Source: an uncultured Flaviramulus sp. (GTDB lineage: Bacteria > Bacteroidota > Bacteroidia > Flavobacteriales > Flavobacteriaceae). Taken from it: a stretch of DNA of 64,000 bases. Below, piece after piece: positions 17,280 through 26,477 of this stretch; position 1 is the stretch's first letter, and each line of letters begins with the position of its first letter. The position numbers were made by a program, and so were the translations under genes. Location: positions 1 through 64,000 of the forward strand of contig CANKVS010000011.1 in the NCBI GenBank assembly GCA_947487155.1, read 5' to 3'. The notes beneath the pieces were generated by a model that was not told the DNA's origin, did no database searches, and worked only from the letters and a program-made list of their open reading frames with translations.

Positions 17280-17735
17280 ATGAAACGACTAATAATATTA
17301 TCAACAATATTGATACTCCTTTTTAGCTGTAAGGTTAAAGAAAAACCAGAGTTTTTAAGTATTGAAAACATTGAAGTTGTTGAGTCTACCTCTAAATATA
17401 TAACGATAACTGCTGATGCTATTTTTATAAATCCAAATGACATTGGCGGGCATTTAAAAACCGACGAGATACGGGTGTTTGTAAACGATAACCAATTAGC
17501 ATCAGTCTCAACTAAAAGTTTTAAAGTTCCTGCTAAAAAAGAATTTTCAATTCCGCTAAAAGCCAATATTCCTACAGATAGTATTTTTAGTAACAAAAGC
17601 CTTGGCGGGCTTATTGGTAGCCTATTCAGCAAAAAAATTAAGGTTCAATATAAAGGTGATATTATATATAAAGCACTTGGGTTTTCGTACACCCATACTA
17701 TTGATAAAACAGAACAAGTAAAAATTAAATTGTAG
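17280..17735 (+). CDS. LEA14-like (water-stress/hypersensitive-response fold) lipoprotein
   Basis: 151 residues. A signal peptide with lipobox LLFSC at about residue 17 indicates a lipid-anchored envelope protein. The mature part follows the LEA type 2 beta-sandwich pattern: SIENIEVVESTSKYITITADAIFINPND, DNQLASVSTKSFKVPAKKEFSIPLKANI, and a final TIDKTEQVKIKL strand. The function of such lipoproteins in Bacteroidota is unknown. It is the first gene of a plus-strand cluster, and ribD starts only 2 bases after its stop. Confidence 0.8.
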   Translation: MKRLIILSTILILLFSCKVKEKPEFLSIENIEVVESTSKYITITADAIFINPNDIGGHLKTDEIRVFVNDNQLASVSTKSFKVPAKKEFSIPLKANIPTDSIFSNKSLGGLIGSLFSKKIKVQYKGDIIYKALGFSYTHTIDKTEQVKIKL

Positions 17736-17737
17736 TA

Positions 17738-18742
17738 TTGATTCAGCACGAAACATACATAAAACGGTGTATAGAAATTGCGAAAAACGGATTAGGGAGC
17801 ACTAGACCTAATCCTATGGTTGGAAGCGTTATTGTGAACAACAACAAAATTATTGGAGAGGGTTACACAAGTAGTTATGGTGGTAATCATGCCGAAGTTA
17901 ATGCTATAAAATCGGTTATAAATAAGGATTTACTAAAAAAAGCAACCTTATATGTTACTCTAGAACCTTGTTCTCATTTTGGAAAAACACCGCCATGTAG
18001 CGACCTTATTATTGCTCATAAAATTCCAAATGTAGTTATTGGTTGTATTGACGATAATAAAAAAGTAGCAGGTAAAGGCATTGCTTCGCTTCAAAAAAAT
18101 GGTGTCAACGTAATTGTTGGCGTATTAGAAAAAGAATGTAAAAACCACCACAAGCGTTTTTTTACATTCCATAATAAAAAACGCCCATATATAATTTTAA
18201 AATGGGCTGAAACAACTGATGGTTTTATAGCCCCCAAAAGTAAAAAGGAACAAAAACCAGTTTGGATAACCAATACACGCTCTAGGCAACTAGTGCATAA
18301 ATGGCGTGGCGAAGAACAAGCCATTTTGGTTGGTACACATACTGTTATTCAAGATAACCCGTCACTTACTACACGAGACTGGGTTGGAGAAAACCCTACT
18401 AGAGTTGTTATTGACAAAGAGTTAAAATTAGCTAAAAGCTATAACATTTTTAACAACACTTCTAAAACGATTACAATTACTAAAAACGATATAAATTTCC
18501 CTAAACATGTTGGGAAACAGATTTGCAATTTACTGCATTCAAAAAATATTACATCTATTATTATTGAAGGCGGTCGCAAAACATTACAAACTTTTATAAA
18601 TGAAAACCTTTGGGATGAAGCCAGAGTATTTAAAGGGAATATTTACTTTAAAAATGGCGTTAAAGCTCCAGCAATTAGCGGCAAGTTAGTTTCTGAAGAA
18701 AAAATTAGTACAGATATATTGACAATATATAAAAATGATTAA
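17738..18742 (+). CDS. ribD: Bifunctional riboflavin biosynthesis deaminase/reductase RibD
   Basis: 334 residues, starting at a TTG codon; the family alignment (HETYIKRCIEIAKNGLG) supports this start. The N-terminal deaminase has zinc ligands in GGNHAEVNAI and LEPCSHFGKTPPCSDLII. The C-terminal reductase begins near residue 147 (RPYIILKWAETTDGFIA) and contains IIIEGGRKTLQTF. It converts the pyrimidine intermediate of riboflavin synthesis in two steps. It overlaps the next gene by 8 bases, so this is an operon LEA-ribD-HAD-yigZ. Confidence 0.95.
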   Translation: MIQHETYIKRCIEIAKNGLGSTRPNPMVGSVIVNNNKIIGEGYTSSYGGNHAEVNAIKSVINKDLLKKATLYVTLEPCSHFGKTPPCSDLIIAHKIPNVVIGCIDDNKKVAGKGIASLQKNGVNVIVGVLEKECKNHHKRFFTFHNKKRPYIILKWAETTDGFIAPKSKKEQKPVWITNTRSRQLVHKWRGEEQAILVGTHTVIQDNPSLTTRDWVGENPTRVVIDKELKLAKSYNIFNNTSKTITITKNDINFPKHVGKQICNLLHSKNITSIIIEGGRKTLQTFINENLWDEARVFKGNIYFKNGVKAPAISGKLVSEEKISTDILTIYKND

Positions 18743-19352
18743 AACTCTTATTTTCGATTTTGGTAATGTATTCATCAATTTAAATATTGAAAATGCTACC
18801 AAAAACGCACTTAAAAAATTTCAGATTGAATCTTTTTCTGAAGAAATGATAGCTTTTAATCGTTTATATGAAATGGGCTTGGTGTCTACTAATGAGTTTT
18901 TAGAGTTCTATACAGAAAACTTCCCAGAGCTTTCAAAAAACGATTTAATTGAAATTTGGAATTTTATGCTGAAAGATTTCCCTAAGTATCGATTAGATTT
19001 TTTAAAGCAACTTAAAGCTTCAAAAAAATACAAGCTTATTCTTTTAAGTAACACCAATGAACTTCATATAAATTGGATTAAAAAACACGTTTCGTTTTAC
19101 AATGAATTTAAAAACTGTTTTGATAGCTTTTATTTGTCTCAAGACATTAATTTAAGAAAACCAAACCAAGATATTTTTGAGTTTGTTATCAACAAAAACA
19201 ACTTAGTAGCAAACGAATGCTTGTTTATAGATGATGTAAAAGAAAATACCGATGCCGCAAACCTATTGGGGATTTGCACTTGGAACATAAATCCCGAAAA
19301 AGAAGACGTAATAGATTTATTTACCCTTTATAAATCTAAAAATTTATTTTAA
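18735..19352 (+). CDS. HAD superfamily phosphatase (subfamily IA)
   Basis: 205 residues. Motif I is TLIFDFGNVFINLN, where the second acidic residue usual at D+2 is Gly, as in the YihX-like branch with DxGNV. Motif II is LILLSNTNELH, motif III uses the Lys of LRKPNQDIFEF, and motif IV is CLFIDDVKENTDAA. This is the pattern of small sugar-phosphate or FMN-type phosphatases. Given its overlap with ribD, a role in dephosphorylating a riboflavin pathway intermediate is possible but unproven. Confidence 0.88.
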   Translation: MIKTLIFDFGNVFINLNIENATKNALKKFQIESFSEEMIAFNRLYEMGLVSTNEFLEFYTENFPELSKNDLIEIWNFMLKDFPKYRLDFLKQLKASKKYKLILLSNTNELHINWIKKHVSFYNEFKNCFDSFYLSQDINLRKPNQDIFEFVINKNNLVANECLFIDDVKENTDAANLLGICTWNINPEKEDVIDLFTLYKSKNLF

Positions 19353-19356
19353 TTTT

Positions 19357-19965
19357 TTGGAAAACAAAGACACTTACAAAACCATTTCAACAAAAACGGA
19401 AGCTGTTTTATTTAAAGATAAAAACAGTAAGTTTTTTGGCTATGCGTTTCCTGTTTTAAGCGAAATTGAAATAAAAACCCATTTAGACGCTTTAAAAAAA
19501 GAACACCATACGGCGAGACACTGGTGTTACGCCTACCAACTAGGTACCGAGAAAATAACGTATCGTGCAAATGATGATGGTGAACCCAATAATTCTGCAG
19601 GAATGCCTATTTATGGTCAAATACAATCGTTTAATGTCACTAATATTTTAATTGTGGTTGTACGCTATTTTGGAGGCGTTAAATTAGGGGTTGGCGGATT
19701 AATAAACGCTTATAAAACAGCAGCCCAAATAGCCTTAGAACATGCTCATATTATTGAAAAAACAATTAATAAAAATTACCTTATAACGTTTGATTATAAA
19801 AATATGAATACGGTAATGCGTATTATAAAAGAAAAAAAACTAAATATTATTAATCAGAAGTTAGAAATGAATTGTCAAATTTCAATAGCAGTTCGCAAAA
19901 AAGAAGCACCATCTGTTTTTGAAACTTTTAATCGCCTTTTTGAAATCGATATTAAAGAAACGTAA
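19357..19965 (+). CDS. YigZ/IMPACT family protein
   Basis: 202 residues, starting at TTG; the family N-terminus (KDTYKTI..., then LFKDKNSKFFGYAFPV) begins there. The UPF0029/IMPACT domain is clear: HHTARHWCYAYQLG, RANDDGEPNNSAGMPIYGQI and VVRYFGGVKLGVGGLINAYK. The C-terminal ferredoxin-like domain is DUF1949-type. The molecular function is not well defined. It ends the plus-strand operon and its 3' end overlaps the thioesterase gene on the other strand by 14 bases. Confidence 0.9.
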   Translation: MENKDTYKTISTKTEAVLFKDKNSKFFGYAFPVLSEIEIKTHLDALKKEHHTARHWCYAYQLGTEKITYRANDDGEPNNSAGMPIYGQIQSFNVTNILIVVVRYFGGVKLGVGGLINAYKTAAQIALEHAHIIEKTINKNYLITFDYKNMNTVMRIIKEKKLNIINQKLEMNCQISIAVRKKEAPSVFETFNRLFEIDIKET

Positions 19966-20368
19966 TTTTTTTCTCCTCTAAAGCATCTAAAATATATTTA
20001 GGCGCTTTAACTGGCCTATTCGATTTTACATCTATAAATACTAAAGTAGTTTCAGCTGTTGTAAGAATTTCTTCGTTTTCATTTGTAATTTCATACTCAA
20101 ATTCAATCTTAGCAGTTGGTGTTTTTTTTAGTTGAGTTTTCACATTAATTACATCATCATAACATGCTGATTTTTTATAGTTTATATTCAAAGAAACTAC
20201 AGGTAGCATAATACCATTTTCTTCCATGCTTTTATAAGATATTCCTAGTTTCCGTAACCACTCAATTCGCCCCATTTCAAGATATAATGCGTAATTGCCA
20301 TGATACACAACCCCCATTTGGTCGGTTTCACCATATCTCACTCTTATTTGTATTTTATCGAATTTCAT
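19952..20368 (-). CDS. Acyl-CoA thioesterase, 4-hydroxybenzoyl-CoA thioesterase (YbgC) type
   Basis: 138 residues with a hot-dog fold. The N-terminal signature VRYGETDQMGVVYHGNYALYLE contains the catalytic Asp and the HGNY motif of the YbgC/4HBT group. The rest shows the SACYDDVINVKTQLKK and ETTLVFID strands. It hydrolyses acyl-CoA thioesters; the substrate is unknown. It lies alone on the minus strand, back to back with dnaA. Confidence 0.9.
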   Translation of the reverse strand: MKFDKIQIRVRYGETDQMGVVYHGNYALYLEMGRIEWLRKLGISYKSMEENGIMLPVVSLNINYKKSACYDDVINVKTQLKKTPTAKIEFEYEITNENEEILTTAETTLVFIDVKSNRPVKAPKYILDALEEKKITFL

Positions 20369-20558
20369 AAGGAATATTAAATATTTTTTTGTAGTTTCGG
20401 CTAGCTCATAAACATGAGGAAAAATTTCTTAAAATTCAATAGTAAATCATTTTTTTTTTAAGAATTTTGTTCACATATTTGTCAAAGCAAATCGGGGGAT
20501 ATGAGAATTCATTTTTCTCATTCAATTTAAACTAACTAACAAACCACAAAACTAAACA

Positions 20559-21986
20559 ATGAGTATAACTGCGCAATCGGTATGGAATAATTGTCTTGAA
20601 TTCATAAAGGATAACATTCAACCGCAAGCATACAAAACTTGGTTTGAACCAATAAAAGCAGTTAAACTTACCGATAACGCCTTAAGCATACAGGTACCAA
20701 GTAAGTTTTTTTATGAGTGGCTTGAAGAGCATTATGTAAAAATTCTTAAAGTGTCCTTAACTAAAGAGTTGGGAGAAAAAGCCAAACTTGTTTACATTAT
20801 TAAAATGGAAAACACCTATGGCAACAAACAACCTTTTACCGAAAAAATTCCTAGTGCTAATCGCAGTACTTTAAAATCTCAAGACGTAGACATTCCGTTA
20901 AATAATAAAAGCCCAGAATTGCGAAACCCTTTTGTTATTCCTGGTATACGAAATGTAAAGATTGAATCTCAGCTTAATCCTAATTATAGTTTTGAAAATT
21001 TTCTTGAAGGTGATTCAAATCGTTTAGCCAGAAGCGCAGGGTTAGCAGTAGCTGTAAAACCAGGAGGCACTTCTTTTAATCCATTATTAATTTTTGGAGG
21101 TGTTGGTTTAGGAAAAACGCATTTAGCACACGCTATAGGGGTAGATATAAAAGATAAGTATCCTGAAAAAACAGTGCTTTATATTTCGGCTGAAAAATTC
21201 ACACAACAATATATAGATTCTGTAAAGAAAAATAATAGAAATGATTTTATTCATTTTTATCAAATTATTGATGTATTAATAATTGATGATGTTCAGTTCC
21301 TTTCAGGTAAAACAGGAACGCAGGATGTATTCTTCCATATATTTAACCATTTACACCAAAACGGAAAACAGGTTATTTTAACAAGCGATAAAGCACCTGT
21401 TGATATGCAAGATATTGAGCAGCGTTTATTATCTCGTTTTAAATGGGGGCTTTCTGCAGAATTACAGAATCCAGATTTTGAAACACGAGTTTCTATACTT
21501 AAAAACAAATTATATCGTGATGGTGTTGAAATGCCAGATGATATTGTTGAATATGTAGCCAAAAACATTAAAACTAATGTAAGAGAGCTTGAAGGCGCTA
21601 TTATTTCTTTAATTGCACAATCTTCTTTCAACAAAAAAGAGATAACTATTGATCTTGCTAGAATTATTGTAGAGAAATTTGTTAAGAACACAAAACGTGA
21701 AGTATCAATAGATTATATCCAGAAAATTGTATCTGATTATTTTCAAATGGATGTAGATACGCTACAATCTAAAACACGTAAGCGTCATATTGTACAGGCT
21801 AGACAATTAGCTATGTTTTTTGCGAAAAAATTCACAAAAGCATCATTAGCTAGTATTGGTTCTCAAATAGGTAAACGCGATCACGCTACAGTATTACACG
21901 CTTGTAAAACTGTTGATAATTTATCTTCGACTGATAAACAATTTAGAAAATACGTTGAAGACATCACCAAAAAACTTTCTGTTTAA
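20559..21986 (+). CDS. dnaA: Chromosomal replication initiator protein DnaA
   Basis: 475 residues with the four DnaA domains. Domain I is at about 1-80 (WNNCLEFIKDNIQPQAYKTWFEPI), followed by a short linker. The AAA+ domain starts near 145 (NPNYSFENFLEGDSNRLA) with Walker A GGVGLGKTHLAHAIG, Walker B VLIIDDVQFLSGK, and sensor regions ILTSDKAP and NVRELEGA. The C-terminal DNA-binding domain ends with the DnaA signature GKRDHATVLHACKTVDNL. The 190 bases upstream contain only one weak DnaA-box-like string, so the origin need not be here. Three genes on the same strand follow closely. Confidence 0.98.
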   Translation: MSITAQSVWNNCLEFIKDNIQPQAYKTWFEPIKAVKLTDNALSIQVPSKFFYEWLEEHYVKILKVSLTKELGEKAKLVYIIKMENTYGNKQPFTEKIPSANRSTLKSQDVDIPLNNKSPELRNPFVIPGIRNVKIESQLNPNYSFENFLEGDSNRLARSAGLAVAVKPGGTSFNPLLIFGGVGLGKTHLAHAIGVDIKDKYPEKTVLYISAEKFTQQYIDSVKKNNRNDFIHFYQIIDVLIIDDVQFLSGKTGTQDVFFHIFNHLHQNGKQVILTSDKAPVDMQDIEQRLLSRFKWGLSAELQNPDFETRVSILKNKLYRDGVEMPDDIVEYVAKNIKTNVRELEGAIISLIAQSSFNKKEITIDLARIIVEKFVKNTKREVSIDYIQKIVSDYFQMDVDTLQSKTRKRHIVQARQLAMFFAKKFTKASLASIGSQIGKRDHATVLHACKTVDNLSSTDKQFRKYVEDITKKLSV

Positions 21987-21997
21987 AAATATGTTTC

Positions 21998-22447
21998 ATG
22001 ACTAAAATTCTAATGGTATGTTTAGGCAATATTTGTCGTTCGCCATTAGCTGAAGGTATTTTAAAATCTAAACTTCCTAATGATAATTTTATTGTAGATT
22101 CTGCTGGAACAGCAAATTACCACATTAATCACCCGCCAGATAAACGTTCTATTGCTGTAGCTAAACAATACGGATTAGACATTTCACATTTAAAAGGCAG
22201 ACAGTTTAGTGTTTCCGATTTTGATGCATTTGATGTTATTTATGTTATGGACGAATCCAATTATGATAATGTAAATGCTTTAACTAGAAATGATGACGAT
22301 TCGGCTAAAGTAAAATTCATTTTAAATGAAATTTACCCTAACCAAAATTATAATGTTCCAGACCCATACTACGGTGGTGATGAAGGTTTTACTAATGTTT
22401 ACAACATGCTAAATGAAGCTTGCTCTATAATAGCCAAGACTTTATAA
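21998..22447 (+). CDS. Low-molecular-weight protein tyrosine phosphatase
   Basis: 149 residues. The catalytic P-loop MVCLGNICRSP gives Cys8-X5-Arg14 followed by Ser, and the general-acid Asp is in VPDPYYGGDEGF. These are the two defining sites of the LMW-PTP family. Substrates in Bacteroidota are mostly unknown; a role in capsule or exopolysaccharide kinase regulation is known for relatives, but no such gene is nearby. It starts 11 bases after dnaA and is probably co-transcribed. Confidence 0.92.
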   Translation: MTKILMVCLGNICRSPLAEGILKSKLPNDNFIVDSAGTANYHINHPPDKRSIAVAKQYGLDISHLKGRQFSVSDFDAFDVIYVMDESNYDNVNALTRNDDDSAKVKFILNEIYPNQNYNVPDPYYGGDEGFTNVYNMLNEACSIIAKTL

Positions 22448-22501
22448 GTCATTATATTTTTCACACTATTATTTAGTATTTTTAACCTTTTAAGCAAACT
22501 C

Positions 22502-23218
22502 ATGAATTCTACTCAAGGAAAATTATACCTTATTCCAACCACTCTTGGAGACAATGCACCTTTAGAGGTACTACCAATGTCTGTAAAAAAGATTATAGAA
22601 TTAACCAATACGTTTATTGTAGAAAACGAAAAGACCGCTAGACGGTTTATAAAAAAAATTAGCTCTGGAAAATCTCAAGCTGATTTACAAATATTTCACT
22701 TAAACAAATTTACAGATGCGATTGAATTACCAGAGTTTTTAGAACCCTGCTTAAAAGGCATTAATGTTGGTCTTCTATCTGAAGCGGGGTGTCCTGGAGT
22801 TGCAGACCCTGGTGCTGATATTGTGAAATTAGCACATCAAAAAAACATTAAAGTAGTTCCTTTGGTTGGCCCGTCTTCTATTTTAATGGCGATGATGAGT
22901 TCTGGTATGAATGGGCAACGTTTTACCTTTAATGGCTACTTACCTATTGATAAAGGCGAACGAAAAAAAGAAATTAAACGTTTAGAACGTTTGTCTTACG
23001 AACAAAATCAATCTCAAATATTTATTGAAACGCCCTATAGAAATAATAAAATGATAGAAGATTTAAGCCATGTTTTAGAAAAGAACACAAACATATGTGT
23101 GGCTTGCGATATCACACTACCTTCAGAATTTATTAAAACACAAAGTGCTATGGAGTGGACAAAAAATAAGGTAGACCTACATAAGAGACCTACCATATTT
23201 ATTATTCATAAAGACTAA
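22502..23218 (+). CDS. RsmI-like SAM-dependent methyltransferase (tetrapyrrole methylase fold)
   Basis: 238 residues. Starts GKLYLIPTTLGDNAPLEVLP and carries GLLSEAGCPGVADPGADIVKLAH and VVPLVGPSSILMAMMSSGMNGQRFTFNGYLP, the pattern of the RsmI branch of the tetrapyrrole methylase superfamily, which 2'-O-methylates 16S rRNA at C1402. The N-terminus is shorter and more diverged than in classic RsmI, a version common in Bacteroidota, so its exact target is uncertain. It follows the phosphatase by 54 bases and is convergent with the lysozyme-like gene. Confidence 0.85.
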   Translation: MNSTQGKLYLIPTTLGDNAPLEVLPMSVKKIIELTNTFIVENEKTARRFIKKISSGKSQADLQIFHLNKFTDAIELPEFLEPCLKGINVGLLSEAGCPGVADPGADIVKLAHQKNIKVVPLVGPSSILMAMMSSGMNGQRFTFNGYLPIDKGERKKEIKRLERLSYEQNQSQIFIETPYRNNKMIEDLSHVLEKNTNICVACDITLPSEFIKTQSAMEWTKNKVDLHKRPTIFIIHKD

Positions 23219-23223
23219 AACAC

Positions 23224-23883
23224 TTAAATCGCTTTAGCCTTTCTATTTGGTTTTACAAAAGATGTGTCGTAACCAGAAAACCGTTTTATGTAATATTGCA
23301 CTGTAGTTCCAAAACCATCCTCAAAATTATCTAATCCGTAACTTCTTAAATATTTTTTTACGTTTCCTGCTCCTGCTAAATGGGCAGCAGCCAAAATACC
23401 AGACTCTGTTACAATAGTACCGTTAATTCTTTTACCAACAAAGTTTTTAATGTCTCGTCGCAAAATCCATTTGTTACGCTCTGCATTAGCTATAAAAGCT
23501 CTTTCTTGCAGTACAGGGCTCTTTAAAAATTTAGCAGGATTATTAATTCCAATCATTTTTAAAGTTTCTGTACCAAATTGGTATTTACCCAAATAACCAA
23601 ACGTGTTCACCGAAAAATAATTACCACCAGATTCTTTAAAAGCTAAGGCTTCTTTAAAACCTACAAATGATTTCCCTAAATAAGGAGAAAAAGATGTATT
23701 TGCATTATTTGATGCCAGAAGATTATCATCAAGGTCATCATCAAGACTTACAGTATAGTTTAACTCTAAACCCTTTGTTGAGTACTTACTTAAATCTATC
23801 GTTTCATTAGACGAGAACGATACATACAATAGAAAACATATTGTAAGCGATAGTGTAACGTAACTTGCAATATTCTTTATCAT
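23224..23883 (-). CDS. Lysozyme/transglycosylase-like cell-wall protein
   Basis: 219 residues with an N-terminal membrane or signal segment (about 5-25). From about residue 75 it shows FVGFKEALAFKESGGNYFSVNTFGYLGKYQFG, which fits a lysozyme-like fold: the Glu in KESGGNY is a candidate catalytic acid and the GKYQFG string is typical of SLT-related domains. A later GILAAAHLAGAGNVKKYL segment supports it. It probably acts on peptidoglycan in the periplasm. The family assignment is by pattern only. A TAATTTTG promoter element lies about 60 bases upstream. Confidence 0.7.
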   Translation of the reverse strand: MIKNIASYVTLSLTICFLLYVSFSSNETIDLSKYSTKGLELNYTVSLDDDLDDNLLASNNANTSFSPYLGKSFVGFKEALAFKESGGNYFSVNTFGYLGKYQFGTETLKMIGINNPAKFLKSPVLQERAFIANAERNKWILRRDIKNFVGKRINGTIVTESGILAAAHLAGAGNVKKYLRSYGLDNFEDGFGTTVQYYIKRFSGYDTSFVKPNRKAKAI

Positions 23884-23941
23884 AATATTTAAATTTCTTC
23901 AGTACAATTACTTAATTAATGTACTTGAAAATTTGAGCGTG

Positions 23942-23949
23942 CAAAATTA
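23942..23949 (-). promoter_or_regulatory. TAATTTTG -7 element of the lysozyme-like gene
   Basis: Plus-strand CAAAATTA reads TAATTTTG on the minus strand, 58 bases before the start codon. No clear -33 element. Confidence 0.3.
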
Positions 23950-23994
23950 GACTTTTTTTTAATCAATTCAAAATTACTCGTTTATGTGTCTAAT

Positions 23995-24909
23995 TTAGTA
24001 GTAGAATAGATGAAATGCAAAGCCTTTTTCACTATATTCCAACGTAGGAAATGGTATCTTTATTACGTTTAAAACATCAAAAACAGATTTTAAAAACCGT
24101 GAATTTGTTCTAATTCTACTCAAATTTACATCAAAACTTAAAAAGTATTGTCGCATTCTATTATTATTTGTTAACAACTCATTGTCAACATCTTTCACAG
24201 CCGTTAGCATCCCTTCTGCACCATAACCTACAGCTACGTTTAGCCATTTAGGAATTTTACTTTCTTTAAAAAAAGAATGCAAATTAGCACTAAGCCAATA
24301 GGTTTGTCCGTTGTAATCTTTTAAAACTTGCTCTAAAAAATTCTCACCTAATTTATCTGGTCTTTCATTGGCGTATTTGGTTTGATGAAAGGAAAATTTT
24401 AAAGCAATTCGTTGCTCTTTCCACAATAATTCCTGCCCTACATACAAACCAGTACCAGATACATTTGCTAAAATATCACCCCATGAAAACCCCCATTCGG
24501 CAGAATAGCCATCTAATATTTCAACAGCAGTTAGATAGCCAAATCCCAAAGTAGACCCGTAAATTAATTGATTTTTTTTGCTAACACCACTCCAATTGAG
24601 CGCTTGTGATGCCAATCGCCCTATTTGATACGATGCAAATGCATGCCCTACTTTATCCATTTGTAACCACTCATCATTATCGTTTATCGTATGAAATTTA
24701 GAACGTTCAAAATCGGAATACCAAAGCTGATTTAGCCCTACAAGACTAATAGTTGCAAGTGAAGCTTCTGTAATAATAATTGCATTTCGCCTAGGTTTGT
24801 TTAAGGTATCACTAGGTGTTAAAAAGGAATTTAGAGTAGATTGAGAAAATGATGATAAGGAACTTATTAATACAACTAAATACAAGTATTTATATTTATT
24901 AGACCTCAC
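23995..24909 (-). CDS. DUF2279 family exported protein
   Basis: 304 residues. Starts at GTG in a TAGTG overlap with the mltG stop. A signal peptide (ends near SSFSQ) is followed by the DUF2279 pattern: FHTINDNDEWLQMDKVGHAFASYQIGRLA, STLGFGYLTAVEILDGYSAEWGFSWGDILANVSGTGLYVGQELLW, then beta-strand-rich sequence likely to sit in the outer membrane. The family is conserved in Bacteroidota and its function is unknown. The one-base overlap implies translation coupled to mltG, linking it to envelope biogenesis. Confidence 0.85.
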   Translation of the reverse strand: MRSNKYKYLYLVVLISSLSSFSQSTLNSFLTPSDTLNKPRRNAIIITEASLATISLVGLNQLWYSDFERSKFHTINDNDEWLQMDKVGHAFASYQIGRLASQALNWSGVSKKNQLIYGSTLGFGYLTAVEILDGYSAEWGFSWGDILANVSGTGLYVGQELLWKEQRIALKFSFHQTKYANERPDKLGENFLEQVLKDYNGQTYWLSANLHSFFKESKIPKWLNVAVGYGAEGMLTAVKDVDNELLTNNNRMRQYFLSFDVNLSRIRTNSRFLKSVFDVLNVIKIPFPTLEYSEKGFAFHLFYY

Positions 24910-25952
24910 TATTTATATATCCCTTGAGATGACAAATACTTATGATACGCTCTAGCATTTATATTATGCTGCGCTAATGTTTTAGCAAACTTATGATACC
25001 CAAAACGCTTAGCATCTGCCGCAAAATAAATATATTTATGCTTTTCGTAATTTAAAACAGCATCAATTGCCGACACATCTGGCATTGTAACTAATCCAGG
25101 GGGTAAACCTGGATTTTTATAAGTATTATAAGGAGATTCTATCTCTTTATGCTCATTTAAAACACGTTTAATTACAGTATTCTTATATTTTGGCAATTTA
25201 TAAGCAGCAAATTTTAGTGTAGGATCTGCCTGAAGAGGGATTCCTCGTTTTAATCTGTTTATATACACTCCTGCTATTCTAGGTTGCTCTGCAGGCTGCT
25301 TAGATTCCTCATAAACTATAGAAGCTAAAGCCATAACTTCATCTTTATTCAACCCTGCTTTCTTAGCTTTTTCCAATCTGGATGCGTTCCAAAAACGGTT
25401 ATATTCAGTAAGCATTCTGTCTCTAAACTTTTCTGCCGATGTATTCCAAAAAAGCTCATAACTATTAGGAATATACATACCTAATGCTGTAGCTTCATTA
25501 AAATTATTTTTATCATAAAAAGCGTTATCCTTCATCGCATTTAAAAGCGATACACTATCTGTCTCTATTTGCAATGCTATACGTCCAGCTAGTTTTTCTA
25601 ATGTTTCTTGATTATTAAAAGATACTTTTACTGGCAAATTTTTACTTCTTATGGAATTTATAATATCATTATTACTCATCCCCTTTTTAATCACAAACCG
25701 ACCAGCTTTTACATTACTAACATATTTCTTCTGTTCTGCTAGTGCATCAAATTTTTCAATATCTAATAACAAGGCGGCAAGTTGTTGACGAACATCATTG
25801 TAATTATCTGTAGATTTTACATAGATATAAGCACTTTCATTATTAAAAGCGGTATTTGGTGTAAACATAGCGCTATATACAAAATAGGCGAAATAAGCTG
25901 CTACGCCCAAACCAAGAAACACAATTGTTAGAAGTATTTTTTTTATATACAT
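24909..25952 (-). CDS. mltG: Endolytic transglycosylase MltG
   Basis: 347 residues. One N-terminal transmembrane helix (about 5-27), then a LysM-like region (KSTDNYNDVRQQLAALL) and the YceG catalytic domain. The catalytic Glu is in ALASIVYEESKQPAEQPRIAGVYINRLKRG, followed by LQADPTLKFA and SPYNTYKNPGLPPGLVTMPD, all hallmarks of the family. MltG cuts nascent peptidoglycan strands in the inner membrane and limits their length. It is flanked by the GNAT gene (stop adjacent) and DUF2279 (one-base overlap). Confidence 0.95.
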   Translation of the reverse strand: MYIKKILLTIVFLGLGVAAYFAYFVYSAMFTPNTAFNNESAYIYVKSTDNYNDVRQQLAALLLDIEKFDALAEQKKYVSNVKAGRFVIKKGMSNNDIINSIRSKNLPVKVSFNNQETLEKLAGRIALQIETDSVSLLNAMKDNAFYDKNNFNEATALGMYIPNSYELFWNTSAEKFRDRMLTEYNRFWNASRLEKAKKAGLNKDEVMALASIVYEESKQPAEQPRIAGVYINRLKRGIPLQADPTLKFAAYKLPKYKNTVIKRVLNEHKEIESPYNTYKNPGLPPGLVTMPDVSAIDAVLNYEKHKYIYFAADAKRFGYHKFAKTLAQHNINARAYHKYLSSQGIYK

Positions 25953-26477
25953 TTAATTATTTATAAGCTGAAATATGTATTCATTTTTATAGGAACCATT
26001 AACATAATTCCAATCTTTTTTTAATCCAATTTGTTCAAATCCTAAACTAGTAAACAGTTTTATACTAGCCACATTGTATTCAGAAATATTACAATACAAT
26101 TGATGCAAATCTAAATGTGTAAAACTGTAATTTGAAAGTAATTGCAAAGCTTCACTACCATAACCTTTACTTCTATTACCTTGTTCTTTTAGTACAATAC
26201 CAATACCTGCTCGTTTGTTTTTAAAATCGAAATCGAAAATATCAATCAACCCTAACGACTCATTAGTATAACTCGAAATGACTAAGCGTAATTGTTTAAC
26301 TTCAAAAACATCTTTATGAGCTTGTTCTAAATATTGTTTAATTAAAAATTTTGAATACGGTGTTTGTGTGTTGCTAATTTCCCAAATAGTTTCATCGTTT
26401 TCAACTGCATGAACAAACTCAAGATCTTCAGGTTCTAAGGCCCGTAAAAATATATGCTTGCCTTTTAATGTTATCAT
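25953..26477 (-). CDS. GNAT acetyltransferase, RimJ/RimL type
   Basis: 174 residues. The N-terminus ITLKGKHIFLRALEPEDLEFVH and the block GSEALQLLSNYSFTHLDLHQLYCNISEYNVASIKLFTSLGFEQIG define the RimJ/SpeG-like GNAT group. The acetyl-CoA loop is RSKGYGSEA. The frame runs 14 codons further upstream, but the start at MITLKGKH gives an ATGA overlap with the dapF stop, which fits translational coupling. The acceptor molecule is unknown. Confidence 0.88.
   Translation of the reverse strand: MITLKGKHIFLRALEPEDLEFVHAVENDETIWEISNTQTPYSKFLIKQYLEQAHKDVFEVKQLRLVISSYTNESLGLIDIFDFDFKNKRAGIGIVLKEQGNRSKGYGSEALQLLSNYSFTHLDLHQLYCNISEYNVASIKLFTSLGFEQIGLKKDWNYVNGSYKNEYIFQLINN

Noticed and set aside
20467..20475. 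TTGTTCACA upstream of dnaA as a DnaA box and sign of oriC.
   Set aside because: It is a single site with a mismatch to TTATNCACA; no cluster of boxes or AT-rich unwinding region is seen, and dnaA is often far from oriC in Bacteroidota.
21293..21691. 132-codon minus-strand open frame opposite dnaA.
   Set aside because: It lies completely within the conserved AAA+ region of dnaA; composition is that of a reverse reading of a coding gene.
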